A DNA stretch of 44,828 bases from Caldifarciminota bacterium (GCA_016930175.1 JAFGHJ010000016.1:1-44828), one strand, 5' to 3'. Counted from the stretch's first letter, positions 24,761-33,819 are shown. Translations and numbers: made by a program. The notes: generated from the sequence alone by a model not told the origin.

Positions 24761-27199
24761 ATGAGAATTAAAATAAATTTCAAGATAATATCTCTTTCTT
24801 TCTTGTTGGTTATATTTCTCAGCCATTGTACCAGTATCCCTCCAAAAACAAGAATAACCGAAAATTTTTGTAAAGATTGGGAATTTTATCTGGGAGAAAT
24901 TAATGACATTGAGAAATCCAAACTTGCCGCTTCTAACTGGCGGCTACTAAATTTGCCTCATGATTGGAGTATCGAAGGAGAGTTTAACAAAGAAAATCCT
25001 GCCACCCCCGGTGGAGGAGCTTTGCCCGGAGGAACAGGTTGGTACAGAAAGACATTTACGATTACTGAAACCGACAAAGATAAGTTGATTTTTATTGACT
25101 TTGACGGCGTTTATGAAAACAGCAAAGTGTGGATAAACGGGCATTATCTCGGAAAAAGACCATACGGTTATAGTTCTTTCAGATATGAATTAACTCCTCA
25201 TCTTAATTACGGCGAAAAAGAGAATGTAATCGCGGTAAAGGTCGATAATTCTCACCAACCAAATTCGAGATGGTATTCTGGTTCGGGAATTTACAGAAAT
25301 GTCTACTTAGTTCATACAAATAAGATTTTTGTGGACCATTGGGGAACATTTATTACAACACCGCAAATTACCAAAAAATCAGCTGAGATTAACATTAAAA
25401 CAAACATAAGAAAAAAATCAGTAGAAAAACAGCAAATAACTTTAAAAACGGCTATTTATGACGCAAAAGGAAGACAAGTCGCAAGTGTTGCTTCTTCCGG
25501 GATAATATTAGAAGATTCAGTTACACCTGTTGGACAAAAAATATTGGTAAAAAATCCGAATTTATGGTCGATTGAAAATCCCTACCTGTATAAAGCTGTC
25601 TCTCAAATCGAGTATGAGGGAAAAATACTGGACGACTATGAAACACCTTTTGGTATCCGATATTTTAACTTCGATTCCGAAAAGGGCTTTTCACTTAACG
25701 GAGAACCGGTTAAAATTAAAGGTGTATGCAACCACCACGACCTTGGATGTCTGGGAACTGCTGTAAACACGCGTGCAATTGAACGTCAGCTTGAGATATT
25801 AAAAGAAATGGGGTGTAACGGCATTCGTACTTCACACAATCCACCCGCACCCGAACTATTGGATTTATGCGACCAGATGGGATTCATTGTAATGGATGAA
25901 GCATTCGATATGTGGGAAAAGAGCAAAACTGAATTCGACTATCATCTCGCTTTTAAAGAATGGTATAAAAAAGACCTGGAAGATTTAATTAGACGAGATC
26001 GAAACCATCCAAGTGTTTTCATCTGGAGTATAGGAAATGAAGTTATAGAGCAATGGAATAAAGAAGACAGCAGCGGTTCGGTAATCGCAAAAAAACTTGC
26101 ATCTATAGTAAAAAATCTCGACCCAACGCGTCCTGTCACATCGGCTTGTAATAGTACAGACCATTCAAATCCGGTTATCAAGTCTGGCGCTCTGGATATA
26201 ATAGGCTATAACTATAGCCATGAGAAATATCCGGAAATTCCAAAAATATATCCGGGAAAAGCTTTTATAGCCTCAGAAACAAATTCAGCCCTGGCAACCC
26301 GTGGCTCGTACGATATGCCTTCGGACAGCATAAGACGCTGGCCTCCCAGATGGGACTTACCTTTACTGGACGGAAACCCTGATTACACATGTTCTTCTTA
26401 CGACAACTGCAGTACTCCCTGGGGCACCACCCATGAAGAAACCTGGAAAATAGTAAAAAAATATGATTTTATTTCCGGTATGTATATATGGACCGGATTC
26501 GATTATCTGGGAGAGCCCACCCCCTACGACTGGCCTGCACGCAGCTCGTATTTTGGCATTATGGATTTAGCAGGTTTTCCGAAGAACGGCTATTACTTCT
26601 ACGCTAGCGAATGGACAGATGGACCCATTTTGCATGTTTTTCCTCACTGGAACTGGGAGGAGGGAAGTATAATAGATGTATGGGCTTACACCAATTATGA
26701 TGAAGTGGAACTTTTCTTGAATGGAAACTCGCTTGGAAAGAAACAAAAAACTGAAGATGATTATAAATTAGTGTGGCGGTTAATCTACGCACCCGGAACA
26801 ATAAGAGCCATTGCGACAAAAGAAGGCAAAAAGCCGCTTGTAAAAGAGATAAAAACTGCTGGAGAACCGGCAAAGATTGTTCTTGAGGTGGATCGTAACC
26901 ATATTAGTGCTGACGGAAGAGATCTTTCATTTGTAACTGTAAAAGTGGTTGATAATGAAGGGACACTTGTCCCCCACGCTGACAACCTTATAAATTTTGA
27001 CATACAGGGAGAAGGCTTTATTGCCGGAGTCGACAACGGATGCCAGACAAGTCACGAGCCTTTTAAAGCAAATTACAGAAAAGCCTTCAACGGAAAGTGT
27101 CTTGTAGTCGTACAGGCAAAAGAAAAGCGCGGGAAAGTTTCCCTTTACGCTAATTCCGAAGGATTAGAATCTGCTTCGGTAGATATAGCAGTGAAATAA
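24761..27199 (+). CDS. GH2 family glycosidase, beta-galactosidase type, lipoprotein
   Basis: The 812 residues begin with a lipoprotein signal (LSHC, C23). The GH2 sugar-binding domain follows (about 30-185: LPHDWSIEG, GTGWYRK, VWINGHYLG), then the immunoglobulin-like middle domain and the TIM barrel. E427 in SIGNE is the acid/base and E506 in ASETNSA the nucleophile. C-terminal sandwich domains (about 620-812) of the DUF4982/GH2 C5 kind close the protein. The fold suits beta-galactosidase, though beta-glucuronidase and related activities share it. AGGAG precedes the ATG. It is last in the operon. Its final codons form one arm of a hairpin shared with the converging GH13 gene. The lipid anchor should hold it at the periplasmic or outer face. 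Confidence 0.92.
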   Translation: MRIKINFKIISLSFLLVIFLSHCTSIPPKTRITENFCKDWEFYLGEINDIEKSKLAASNWRLLNLPHDWSIEGEFNKENPATPGGGALPGGTGWYRKTFTITETDKDKLIFIDFDGVYENSKVWINGHYLGKRPYGYSSFRYELTPHLNYGEKENVIAVKVDNSHQPNSRWYSGSGIYRNVYLVHTNKIFVDHWGTFITTPQITKKSAEINIKTNIRKKSVEKQQITLKTAIYDAKGRQVASVASSGIILEDSVTPVGQKILVKNPNLWSIENPYLYKAVSQIEYEGKILDDYETPFGIRYFNFDSEKGFSLNGEPVKIKGVCNHHDLGCLGTAVNTRAIERQLEILKEMGCNGIRTSHNPPAPELLDLCDQMGFIVMDEAFDMWEKSKTEFDYHLAFKEWYKKDLEDLIRRDRNHPSVFIWSIGNEVIEQWNKEDSSGSVIAKKLASIVKNLDPTRPVTSACNSTDHSNPVIKSGALDIIGYNYSHEKYPEIPKIYPGKAFIASETNSALATRGSYDMPSDSIRRWPPRWDLPLLDGNPDYTCSSYDNCSTPWGTTHEETWKIVKKYDFISGMYIWTGFDYLGEPTPYDWPARSSYFGIMDLAGFPKNGYYFYASEWTDGPILHVFPHWNWEEGSIIDVWAYTNYDEVELFLNGNSLGKKQKTEDDYKLVWRLIYAPGTIRAIATKEGKKPLVKEIKTAGEPAKIVLEVDRNHISADGRDLSFVTVKVVDNEGTLVPHADNLINFDIQGEGFIAGVDNGCQTSHEPFKANYRKAFNGKCLVVVQAKEKRGKVSLYANSEGLESASVDIAVK

Positions 27200-27219
27200 A
27201 AATTTTCCGTTTATTTCAC
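27191..27219. terminator. Hairpin shared by converging GH2 and GH13 genes
   Basis: A perfect 10-bp inverted repeat, GTGAAATAAA (27191-27200) and TTTATTTCAC (27210-27219), has a 9-nt loop. Each arm encodes the last codons and stop (Val-Lys-stop) of one gene. There is no long T tract, so termination strength is uncertain, but the placement fits a two-way terminator. Confidence 0.65.
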
Positions 27220-28971
27220 GAGTTTATATATAGCGTAACTCTGTCCCGGAGCTATAACATTATACTCTTCCCCATTGCCCTCTATTTGCATCTCTGTACC
27301 CGCTAATATTTCATAACTATTTATTATAGGATTTAATTTAAAATTAGCTTTTGCTTCTTTGCCAGCCGGGTTTAGAATCACCAGTATCATTTCATCATCG
27401 CAGGCTCGGGCATAAATAAACGGATATGTACTTTCTCTGGCATACACAGGTACGAATTCGGCGTACGCGGCTAAAGCTTTTTCTTCTTTTCTTAATTTAA
27501 TTAACTTTTTTACCCTGTTCAACAATGAATTCGGGTCACCTTCCTGATCTGTCACATTGGGAGCATCATTTGCGGTATCAACCGGCAAATACAATTTCTC
27601 AGGAGAAGCAGTTGAAAACCCTTTATTTATACCTCTGCTCCATTGCATAGGAGTTCTGCCACCCGCTCTTGGCTTATAAGCGCCTTCAACATAGGGCAAT
27701 CCGTAAAGCTGACGCATGCCAATTTCGTTGCCGTAAAAGATAAAGGGAACTCCCGGCATTGTAAGAGAAAAAGCGAAGATAATCTCAATGTCCTCTGTTG
27801 AACGTTTAATATTGAGCCTTGAAAGATCGTGATTGCCAAGCGGAAGATTGATATAACCCTTTCCTTTTGTTCTTTCATATTGGTCTAAATAGCTTTTAAG
27901 GAAGTTGGTAATATCTCCTTTGCCTTCTTTATCAAAGAAACTATGCCCTTCCGAATATCCGTTCAGGATTCTCCAGCTTTCTTTCTGCAAAAGGTCATTG
28001 TATCCGGCAAACCAGTGATAGAAATCGGCGTGAAACCCTCCCCCATTCAGGGCTGACGCGGGATATGACCATTCCGCAACCATAAAAGCTTCGGGGTACT
28101 CATTATCGATGATATTGCGTATTTTATTCCAGAACATCTCAGTCCCTTCATCTCGCCTGTCAAAACCTTCGTCACCTTCTTTTATATGAGCGTTTTTAAC
28201 AAGGGCGCCAGCCATATCCGCTCTAAAACCATCAGCACCCATATCCATCCAGAACCGTAGCACTTTTTTCAACTCTTCCTGCATCGCGAGAACATCCGGA
28301 TGATCAATTGGCAGCATCCAGTCTTCAGAGGGCGCGGCGAATCCAAAATTTAACGCGGGCTGGTTCCAGTAGAAATTACTTAAAAATTGGCCGTTGCGTC
28401 TGCTGTAACCCTGGATAAATTTAGCTCTATATTCCTCCGGCGGATTTAACCAGGTATTATTAGTCCAGATATACCAATTTGAGTATTTATTTTTTCCCTG
28501 TTTTGCAGATTCCTGAAACCACGGATGTTCTAAACTCGTGTAACTGATAACATAATCGAATAGTATTTTTAAATTCTGTTTCTCTGCTTCATTAAACATT
28601 CGTTTGGCATCTTCGTTTGTGCCGTATCGTGGAGCTACTTTGTAATAGTTTGAAACATCGTAACCCGCATCGTTGAAAGGGGATTCGAAAAATGGGTTTA
28701 TCCAGAAACCGTCGACACCAAGACTTTTTACATAATCTAGCTTCTGAATAATTCCCGGCAAATCACCAATTCCGTCCCCATTTGAATCGTAGAAAGTCTG
28801 GGGATAAATCTGGTAAAATACCGCGGTGTGCAGCCACTCCGGACAGGGCGGTATTTTATATTCTCCTGTAATGATAGCTGAATCGATGGAAAGAGCTTCT
28901 TCTCCTGCACCTCCACATCCGATTACAATAAGAGAAAAAACAATAAAAACGTTTATTATACTACGGGTCAT
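27211..28971 (-). CDS. GH13 alpha-amylase family enzyme, lipoprotein
   Basis: The 586-residue enzyme has a lipoprotein signal (VIGC, C19). The GH13 barrel carries DSNGDGIGDL (62-71, typical of the oligo-1,6-glucosidase/trehalose synthase group), nucleophile D252 in GFRADMA, acid/base E300 in VAEWS and D382 in GNHD, then a C-terminal beta domain. All three catalytic acids are present. Conserved region I, usually DxVxNH, reads DYVISY (139-144): the Asn-His pair that lines subsite -1 is Ser-Tyr. The enzyme probably acts on short alpha-glucans at the cell envelope, with altered specificity or reduced activity. It follows the second GH31 by 41 bp with a GGAGG RBS, forming a two-gene operon. Confidence 0.9.
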   Translation of the reverse strand: MTRSIINVFIVFSLIVIGCGGAGEEALSIDSAIITGEYKIPPCPEWLHTAVFYQIYPQTFYDSNGDGIGDLPGIIQKLDYVKSLGVDGFWINPFFESPFNDAGYDVSNYYKVAPRYGTNEDAKRMFNEAEKQNLKILFDYVISYTSLEHPWFQESAKQGKNKYSNWYIWTNNTWLNPPEEYRAKFIQGYSRRNGQFLSNFYWNQPALNFGFAAPSEDWMLPIDHPDVLAMQEELKKVLRFWMDMGADGFRADMAGALVKNAHIKEGDEGFDRRDEGTEMFWNKIRNIIDNEYPEAFMVAEWSYPASALNGGGFHADFYHWFAGYNDLLQKESWRILNGYSEGHSFFDKEGKGDITNFLKSYLDQYERTKGKGYINLPLGNHDLSRLNIKRSTEDIEIIFAFSLTMPGVPFIFYGNEIGMRQLYGLPYVEGAYKPRAGGRTPMQWSRGINKGFSTASPEKLYLPVDTANDAPNVTDQEGDPNSLLNRVKKLIKLRKEEKALAAYAEFVPVYARESTYPFIYARACDDEMILVILNPAGKEAKANFKLNPIINSYEILAGTEMQIEGNGEEYNVIAPGQSYAIYKLVK

Positions 28972-29012
28972 TTAAACCTCCATGTTTTAAAAGTATTACA
29001 TACTTAATTTAT

Positions 29013-31829
29013 TTAAATTTTAACCGTAAGTTTTTTGCCTTTATATAAAATAATTTTATCTGGATTCTCTGTTATTTCTATTCCCGTTCCATGTTCGTGT
29101 TTCACAAGAACGATTTTGAACGTTCTTTCTTCAAGCATACCCGGAAAAGACCCTTTTCTATCACCAATAGTTAGTTCCTGTTTTTTATCGTTCCAGTAAA
29201 AAGAAATAGTCGCGTATATGCCTTTTTCATAATTATAATTGTCGTTCTCATCTTCATATAATTTAAATTTAGCGTCAGCACCCGGGTATATTCGAAGTTC
29301 GATCGGGTCAGCTTCTTTCTCCGTAGCGTACTGAATAAATGGACCCATCGGAATTATCGACCCCCCCTTAATAAATAACGGAATTTTACTAACAGGAGCG
29401 TCTGCTACAATTGTTTTTCCACCTGAACAAGCCTTTCCTGTCCAGAAATCCACCCAATTACTTCCGGCAGGCAAATAAACGTCTCTCGTTTCTGCTCTTT
29501 CCTCTACGGTCTGTTCTTTTTTGAATATTGAAGGCGTTTTCCAATAAAGTTTCATCTTTGCCGCGCCAGTTGAATAGTTTTGCATTTCCAGAACAAAATC
29601 GTATTCCCTGCCCGTTTTTAAATCGACAGATTCCGTATATTGTTCTACGCTTGTGTAAACAAAGGAAAGCTCTTTTCCGTCTAATATAATACGCTTGGCA
29701 TCATAACTTTTCAAATGAAATTGATGTTTACCGGTTTCAGACGGGATTAGTTTACCTTTCCACCTGACGGAAAAAGCGGAATCGGTCATATAATCCGGTC
29801 TACCCGTATACCAGAGATGATCGATATCCCGCTCAATCTGCTCATGAGATGGTTTTTTGAACTCCGAATCTTGATAATATTCAGCATGAATCCCCGGTTT
29901 TCCGTCTTCTGTCCGGAAATGCTCCGGGCTTATAGGCACACTATGTTCCGGCGGACGATAAGTCATATATTCCGTTACAGGACAGACCATTATAGCCGAG
30001 CCGAACATAAACTGGTCATCTACCCAATAAGTTTTTTCATCCCCTGTAAAATCCATGGGTAAACCGCGCATAATAGTATAACCTTCACTGGTGACTTTCC
30101 AGGCAAGAGAATAAATATAGGGAAGTAATCGATAGCGTAAATTGTCTATTTTTATCATCGATTCTGTAAATTCACCGAATTCCCAGATTTCACGCGGAGT
30201 TTCGGAACCATGCGCGCGGAAAATAGGACAGAAAGCTCCGAACTGAAACATACGCGCGTAAAGCTCCTGATAAGCCGGATCCTTACCGCCTCCGTTAAAA
30301 ACACCTCCATAAGCGCCTATCACAAAAGCTCCAATATCAAAAGTCCAGTATGGTAACCCTGACATACAAAAATTAACACCGGCAGCAATCTGTTTTTTAT
30401 AAATTTCCCAGCTTGCTCCGATATCACCCGACCATGTAGTGGTAGCATCCCTCTGCTGACCAGCGAATGCTGAACGGGTTAGTATATAGACTCTTTTTTC
30501 ATCTTCTTCTTTTTTCAAATTCTCATATAAATCATCCATCATAGCAAGAGAATAAGCATTAAGGTACCTTGCCCAACTTCCGAGATAATTTTTGCCGACT
30601 TTTTTCATTTCGTACTCCTGGGATTCTTTCATCGTCGCGTTTACAATATCCGGTTCCGGAGAATCGACCCAGAAGGCATCCGCCCCTTTTGAAAATAATC
30701 CTTTCTTCAAATATTTCCAATAAACATCATTAGCATCGGGGTTAAAAGCATCGTAATACTTAAAACTTGCCCATCCAACGACATCATATAGATATCCCTT
30801 CTTCTGCATTTCTTTATAAATTTCGGTATTGGGTCCAAGCCCCGGCCAGATTGAAAACATAATGTGATAATTCATATTGTGAACCGAATCTATCATCTCT
30901 TTGGGCTGCGGATATCTTTCCTTATCGAATACCATACCGCTCCATTTCTCGTTACCGCCCCAGTATTGCCAATCCTGAATCATATTATCAATGGGAATTC
31001 TTCTGCGGCGATATTCCTCAGCAACACTTAACAATTCTTCTTGACTTACGTAATGCTCCTTACTCTGCCAGTATCCATAAGCCCATTTACCATACATTGG
31101 AGCATCGCCTGTGAGGTTTCTATAAGAAGCGATAACTCCATCCATACTCTTACCGAATATAAAGTAATAATCGATGTTATCGCCCACGTCTGAGCGGAGA
31201 TAGGTTTCTTTATAGTTGTCTTCAAAGATTGTCTTGGAATAATTATCCCAGAGTATTCCGTATCCCCGACTTGAAATTAGAAAAGGTACGACCGCATCGG
31301 TATTTGTCTGAACGAGCACAACTTTCTTCCCGCGATAGTTCATATATCCATACTGGTGTTGTCCGAGTCCGTATACTCCTTCATCCCCGGTCAGAAGGAA
31401 TTTTTGCTTGAGACTGAACGCTCTCTCATGTTTATACTCAACCGGCGTAATGTCGGCTTTACTATTTTCCCTTAAAACGCTTTCACCCTGTGAGTTTAAA
31501 TACTCGATTTTGCCGTCTTTTTTTGATACATTCAATGTAATCTTTGAAGAACTAATAATAACTTCTTTACTATTTTCTTTAAACTTTACTTGCAGGTTTG
31601 GCAGAGTATCCTGTATCACCACTAAACTCATTTTTTCCACCGACGCACCAGGCAGCCATTTCACAACACGAACAATATTATCCGCATAAAATTGAACTTT
31701 AAAATTTATCTCGTTAGTCTCGATTTGAACTCCGTTTTGAATTTGTTTGAGAGCAATCGGAGAAGCTAAAATTTTAAAAGCTATTAATGTTAGAATTAAA
31801 GTAAAAAGAGAAATTCTTCTATTTTCCAA
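29013..31829 (-). CDS. GH31 glycosidase with C-terminal PA14 insert
   Basis: The 938-residue enzyme has a signal peptide (about 6-23), an N-terminal GH31 sandwich without insert, and the barrel with nucleophile D389 in FWVDSPEPD and acid/base D469 in TWSGD, then GLPYWTFDIGAF. A PA14 domain (about 645-765: GIHAEYYQD to LYWKTPSIF) is placed between the barrel and the closing beta domains. The latter resume with DVYLPAGSNWVDFWTG and IYPGADAKFKLYEDE. It is clearly related to the other GH31 in this locus, but the PA14 sits elsewhere. Activity is probably alpha-xylosidase or alpha-glucosidase. The start is TTG with AGGAGG 4 nt upstream and a good promoter. The GH13 gene follows in the same operon. 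Confidence 0.9.
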   Translation of the reverse strand: MENRRISLFTLILTLIAFKILASPIALKQIQNGVQIETNEINFKVQFYADNIVRVVKWLPGASVEKMSLVVIQDTLPNLQVKFKENSKEVIISSSKITLNVSKKDGKIEYLNSQGESVLRENSKADITPVEYKHERAFSLKQKFLLTGDEGVYGLGQHQYGYMNYRGKKVVLVQTNTDAVVPFLISSRGYGILWDNYSKTIFEDNYKETYLRSDVGDNIDYYFIFGKSMDGVIASYRNLTGDAPMYGKWAYGYWQSKEHYVSQEELLSVAEEYRRRRIPIDNMIQDWQYWGGNEKWSGMVFDKERYPQPKEMIDSVHNMNYHIMFSIWPGLGPNTEIYKEMQKKGYLYDVVGWASFKYYDAFNPDANDVYWKYLKKGLFSKGADAFWVDSPEPDIVNATMKESQEYEMKKVGKNYLGSWARYLNAYSLAMMDDLYENLKKEEDEKRVYILTRSAFAGQQRDATTTWSGDIGASWEIYKKQIAAGVNFCMSGLPYWTFDIGAFVIGAYGGVFNGGGKDPAYQELYARMFQFGAFCPIFRAHGSETPREIWEFGEFTESMIKIDNLRYRLLPYIYSLAWKVTSEGYTIMRGLPMDFTGDEKTYWVDDQFMFGSAIMVCPVTEYMTYRPPEHSVPISPEHFRTEDGKPGIHAEYYQDSEFKKPSHEQIERDIDHLWYTGRPDYMTDSAFSVRWKGKLIPSETGKHQFHLKSYDAKRIILDGKELSFVYTSVEQYTESVDLKTGREYDFVLEMQNYSTGAAKMKLYWKTPSIFKKEQTVEERAETRDVYLPAGSNWVDFWTGKACSGGKTIVADAPVSKIPLFIKGGSIIPMGPFIQYATEKEADPIELRIYPGADAKFKLYEDENDNYNYEKGIYATISFYWNDKKQELTIGDRKGSFPGMLEERTFKIVLVKHEHGTGIEITENPDKIILYKGKKLTVKI

Positions 31830-31882
31830 TGTTCCTCCTTTTGGTTAAACTATTTTCCGTCAATCTTAAACCGCTTAAAATT

Positions 31883-31911
31883 AATATAGTTTAAGTCTAT
31901 AACTACGTCAA
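31883..31911 (-). promoter_or_regulatory. Promoter of the GH31-GH13 operon
   Basis: Minus strand TTGACG (31911-31906), 17 nt, TATATT (31888-31883). The leader is about 47 nt. Confidence 0.78.
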
Positions 31912-31940
31912 GTGTTTGCAAAAAGTCTTCGGAGAATAAA

Positions 31941-32019
31941 TTAGGGTTTTGGAGCTTTAATAAATATAATTCAAAATGTAGGTGGGTTGGCCTTTGTGTA
32001 CTCCGCATCTCTGTGTGAG
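31941..32019 (+). repeat. Heptad and octad words in the GH31/PTS gap
   Basis: TTAGGGT, TTTGGAG and CTTTAAT lie in 7-nt register at 31941-31961. CTTTGTGT (31992) and CTCTGTGT (32009) followed by GAG are octad words like those at 37267-37286. Together they account for much of the 263-bp divergent gap outside the two promoters. Confidence 0.55.
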
Positions 32020-32054
32020 AATATTTTTCTAGACGGGGGTATTAAAAACAGGTA

Positions 32055-32082
32055 TTGACAACTGGTCAAAGGTCATTATACT
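32055..32082 (+). promoter_or_regulatory. Promoter of the PTS IIA operon
   Basis: TTGACA (32055-32060), 16 nt, TATACT (32077-32082). The ATG is only 10 nt beyond the -10 box, so the predicted leader is about 3-4 nt. Confidence 0.8.
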
Positions 32083-32092
32083 TAAATTAGTT

Positions 32093-32557
32093 ATGGAAAA
32101 AAACCTAATCAAAAAAATACTCGAAAAAGCGGAAATAAGGTTAAACGTCGACGCCAAAGAAAAATTCCAAATAATAAACGAATTAGTAAAAACCCTAAAA
32201 GTTGATAAAGATAAAGAAGAAATGCTTATAAACGCTGTTATCCAGAGGGAAAAAATCGGTTCTACCGGTATAGGTAACGGTATAGCAATACCTCATACAA
32301 GAAGCCTGGTAATCAAAGAGTTAATGGTAGCAATTGGTCGCCCTAAGAAACCAATAAATTTTGACGCTCAGGATAAAAAAAAGGTAAATCTAGTTTTCTT
32401 ATTAGTTGCTCCTCCTTACGCATACAAAAGAGAATATCTAATACTATTGGGTAAAATAGCAGAAACTTTTAATGAAATTTCTGCTGACGAAAAATTATTC
32501 TCGGTAAAAAATGAAGAAGATTTTAAAACCGAACTCAGTAAACTTTTTGGAGTGTAG
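32093..32557 (+). CDS. PTS EIIA protein, fructose/PtsN type
   Basis: The 154 residues form a PTS EIIA domain of the fructose/mannitol/nitrogen type. The active-site His is H68 in GNGIAIPHTR, preceded by REKIGSTGIG and followed by VNLVFLLVAPP and the closing helix LSKLFG. Such proteins accept phosphate from HPr or NPr and either feed a sugar permease or act as regulators. No EIIB, EIIC, HPr or EI gene is nearby, which favours a regulatory PtsN-like role. The message appears leaderless: the promoter's -10 is 10 nt before the ATG and no RBS is present. It is followed without gap by the zinc-ribbon gene. Confidence 0.9.
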   Translation: MEKNLIKKILEKAEIRLNVDAKEKFQIINELVKTLKVDKDKEEMLINAVIQREKIGSTGIGNGIAIPHTRSLVIKELMVAIGRPKKPINFDAQDKKKVNLVFLLVAPPYAYKREYLILLGKIAETFNEISADEKLFSVKNEEDFKTELSKLFGV

Positions 32558-32890
32558 ATGGATAAACAACTTTTACTTTTAATTTCCCTGCAGGAACTGG
32601 ATATTTTACGTAAGGATAGAATAAAAGAAGAAGAGGTTGGTTTTGAGATGGACAATATAAAAAAAATGGAGGAAGCGAGAGCGAGTATCGTGTCTCAACT
32701 AAAAGACCACATCTATAGAAAATACACCAGACTGACCAAAAGATACGGAAGCGCCGTAGTTCCAGTGGTAAACAACATATGTCAGGGGTGTTATTTACTT
32801 CTGCCCACACAGATGATATCCCCTGAACAGCAGAATAAATCCGTTATCACCTGCCCAAACTGCGGAAGAATATTATACTGGATTGACTGA
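32558..32890 (+). CDS. Short C4 zinc-ribbon protein
   Basis: The 110-residue protein has a helical, charged N-terminal half (about 1-62) and a C4 zinc ribbon with C75, C78, C99 and C102 (CQGC and CPNC). The segment leading into it, YGSAVVPVVNNICQGC, matches the zf-RING_7 type C4 zinc-ribbon family. Members of that family usually carry a coiled-coil hairpin of 150 residues or more before the ribbon; here only a short remnant is left. The ATG directly follows the EIIA stop, with GGAG 5 nt upstream, so the two are translationally coupled. Function is unknown; nucleic-acid or protein contact is a guess from the fold. Confidence 0.78.
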   Translation: MDKQLLLLISLQELDILRKDRIKEEEVGFEMDNIKKMEEARASIVSQLKDHIYRKYTRLTKRYGSAVVPVVNNICQGCYLLLPTQMISPEQQNKSVITCPNCGRILYWID

Positions 32891-32907
32891 TTTTTTGAGT
32901 TCAGTCA

Positions 32908-33801
32908 ATGTTACTTCCCAAAAATATTTTCGAAGAAACGCCCTCATTTAAAAAAAACAAATTAAAAAACAACCTTTTTGAAATTAGATTCCGCTCCGAA
33001 GTCAATACTTTTAATAAAACAAACGATAATGTTTACCTCTTACTTAAAGATACAGAAAAAAGGTCAAAAGCCTCCATACTTGTTCACGGTCTCGGAATGG
33101 AAGTCGGGTCAAAATGGGATACTTATTTACGCGTCGTACCCGAAACAATCGGAGCCTGTTACATAGATCTCCCCCACCAGAGGCACAGAAAAACTAAAAA
33201 AGATTTATTAAGTTCATTTAGTGACGGAATCTTTACACTTAATTTTTTCAGGCAGGGAGCTTTAGATATAATTAAAACAGTAAACATATTAAAAAAACTC
33301 GGTTATAAAGATATATCTATAATAGGAATAAGTCTCGGAAGTCTGTTCTCCATTATGGCAATGGGGCTCGATAAACGGATCGAAAAGGGGATCTTCATCT
33401 TATCCGGAGGCGATCACAGTGTAATTACATGGAAAAGTCCGGTTATGTACAAATTAAGAGAAGCTTACAAAAAGAAAAACATAACCCGTGAGAGCTGCCT
33501 TGCGGCGAGGACTATTCTTAATCCTTTTATTGAATCCGTAAAAAAATGCAAAAATCCATTCGATATTAAAAGCAATATAATATGTCTTTATTTCGACCCT
33601 CTGTCCTTCGCGCCTCTAATAGAGCCGGAAAGAGTCCTTATGATAAATGGATTATTTGATTTAATTATACCAAGACAGGCAACAATACGTCTGCACAGGG
33701 CTTTAGGTAAACCTAAAATAATATGGTTTCCAACGGACCACCTGTATCTTTATGTTTTTAGAAACAAAATAATAACTTACATTAAAAGTTTTTTAAGATG
33801 A
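32908..33801 (+). CDS. Alpha/beta hydrolase family protein
   Basis: The 297-residue protein has an alpha/beta-hydrolase core. The ILVHGLG loop (57-63) supplies the oxyanion region, S142 in GISLGS is the nucleophile, D251 in NGLFDLIIP the acid and H278 in PTDHLYLY the base. There is no signal peptide, so it is cytoplasmic. The family is too broad to name a substrate; an esterase or peptidase-like role is possible. A segment ICLYFDPLSFAPLIEPERVLMINGL leads into the Asp loop, as in uncharacterised hydrolases of this shape. It lies 17 bp after the zinc-ribbon gene in the EIIA operon, with a weak RBS. Confidence 0.8.
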   Translation: MLLPKNIFEETPSFKKNKLKNNLFEIRFRSEVNTFNKTNDNVYLLLKDTEKRSKASILVHGLGMEVGSKWDTYLRVVPETIGACYIDLPHQRHRKTKKDLLSSFSDGIFTLNFFRQGALDIIKTVNILKKLGYKDISIIGISLGSLFSIMAMGLDKRIEKGIFILSGGDHSVITWKSPVMYKLREAYKKKNITRESCLAARTILNPFIESVKKCKNPFDIKSNIICLYFDPLSFAPLIEPERVLMINGLFDLIIPRQATIRLHRALGKPKIIWFPTDHLYLYVFRNKIITYIKSFLR

Positions 33802-33819
33802 AATTGGCTAAATAAGCCC

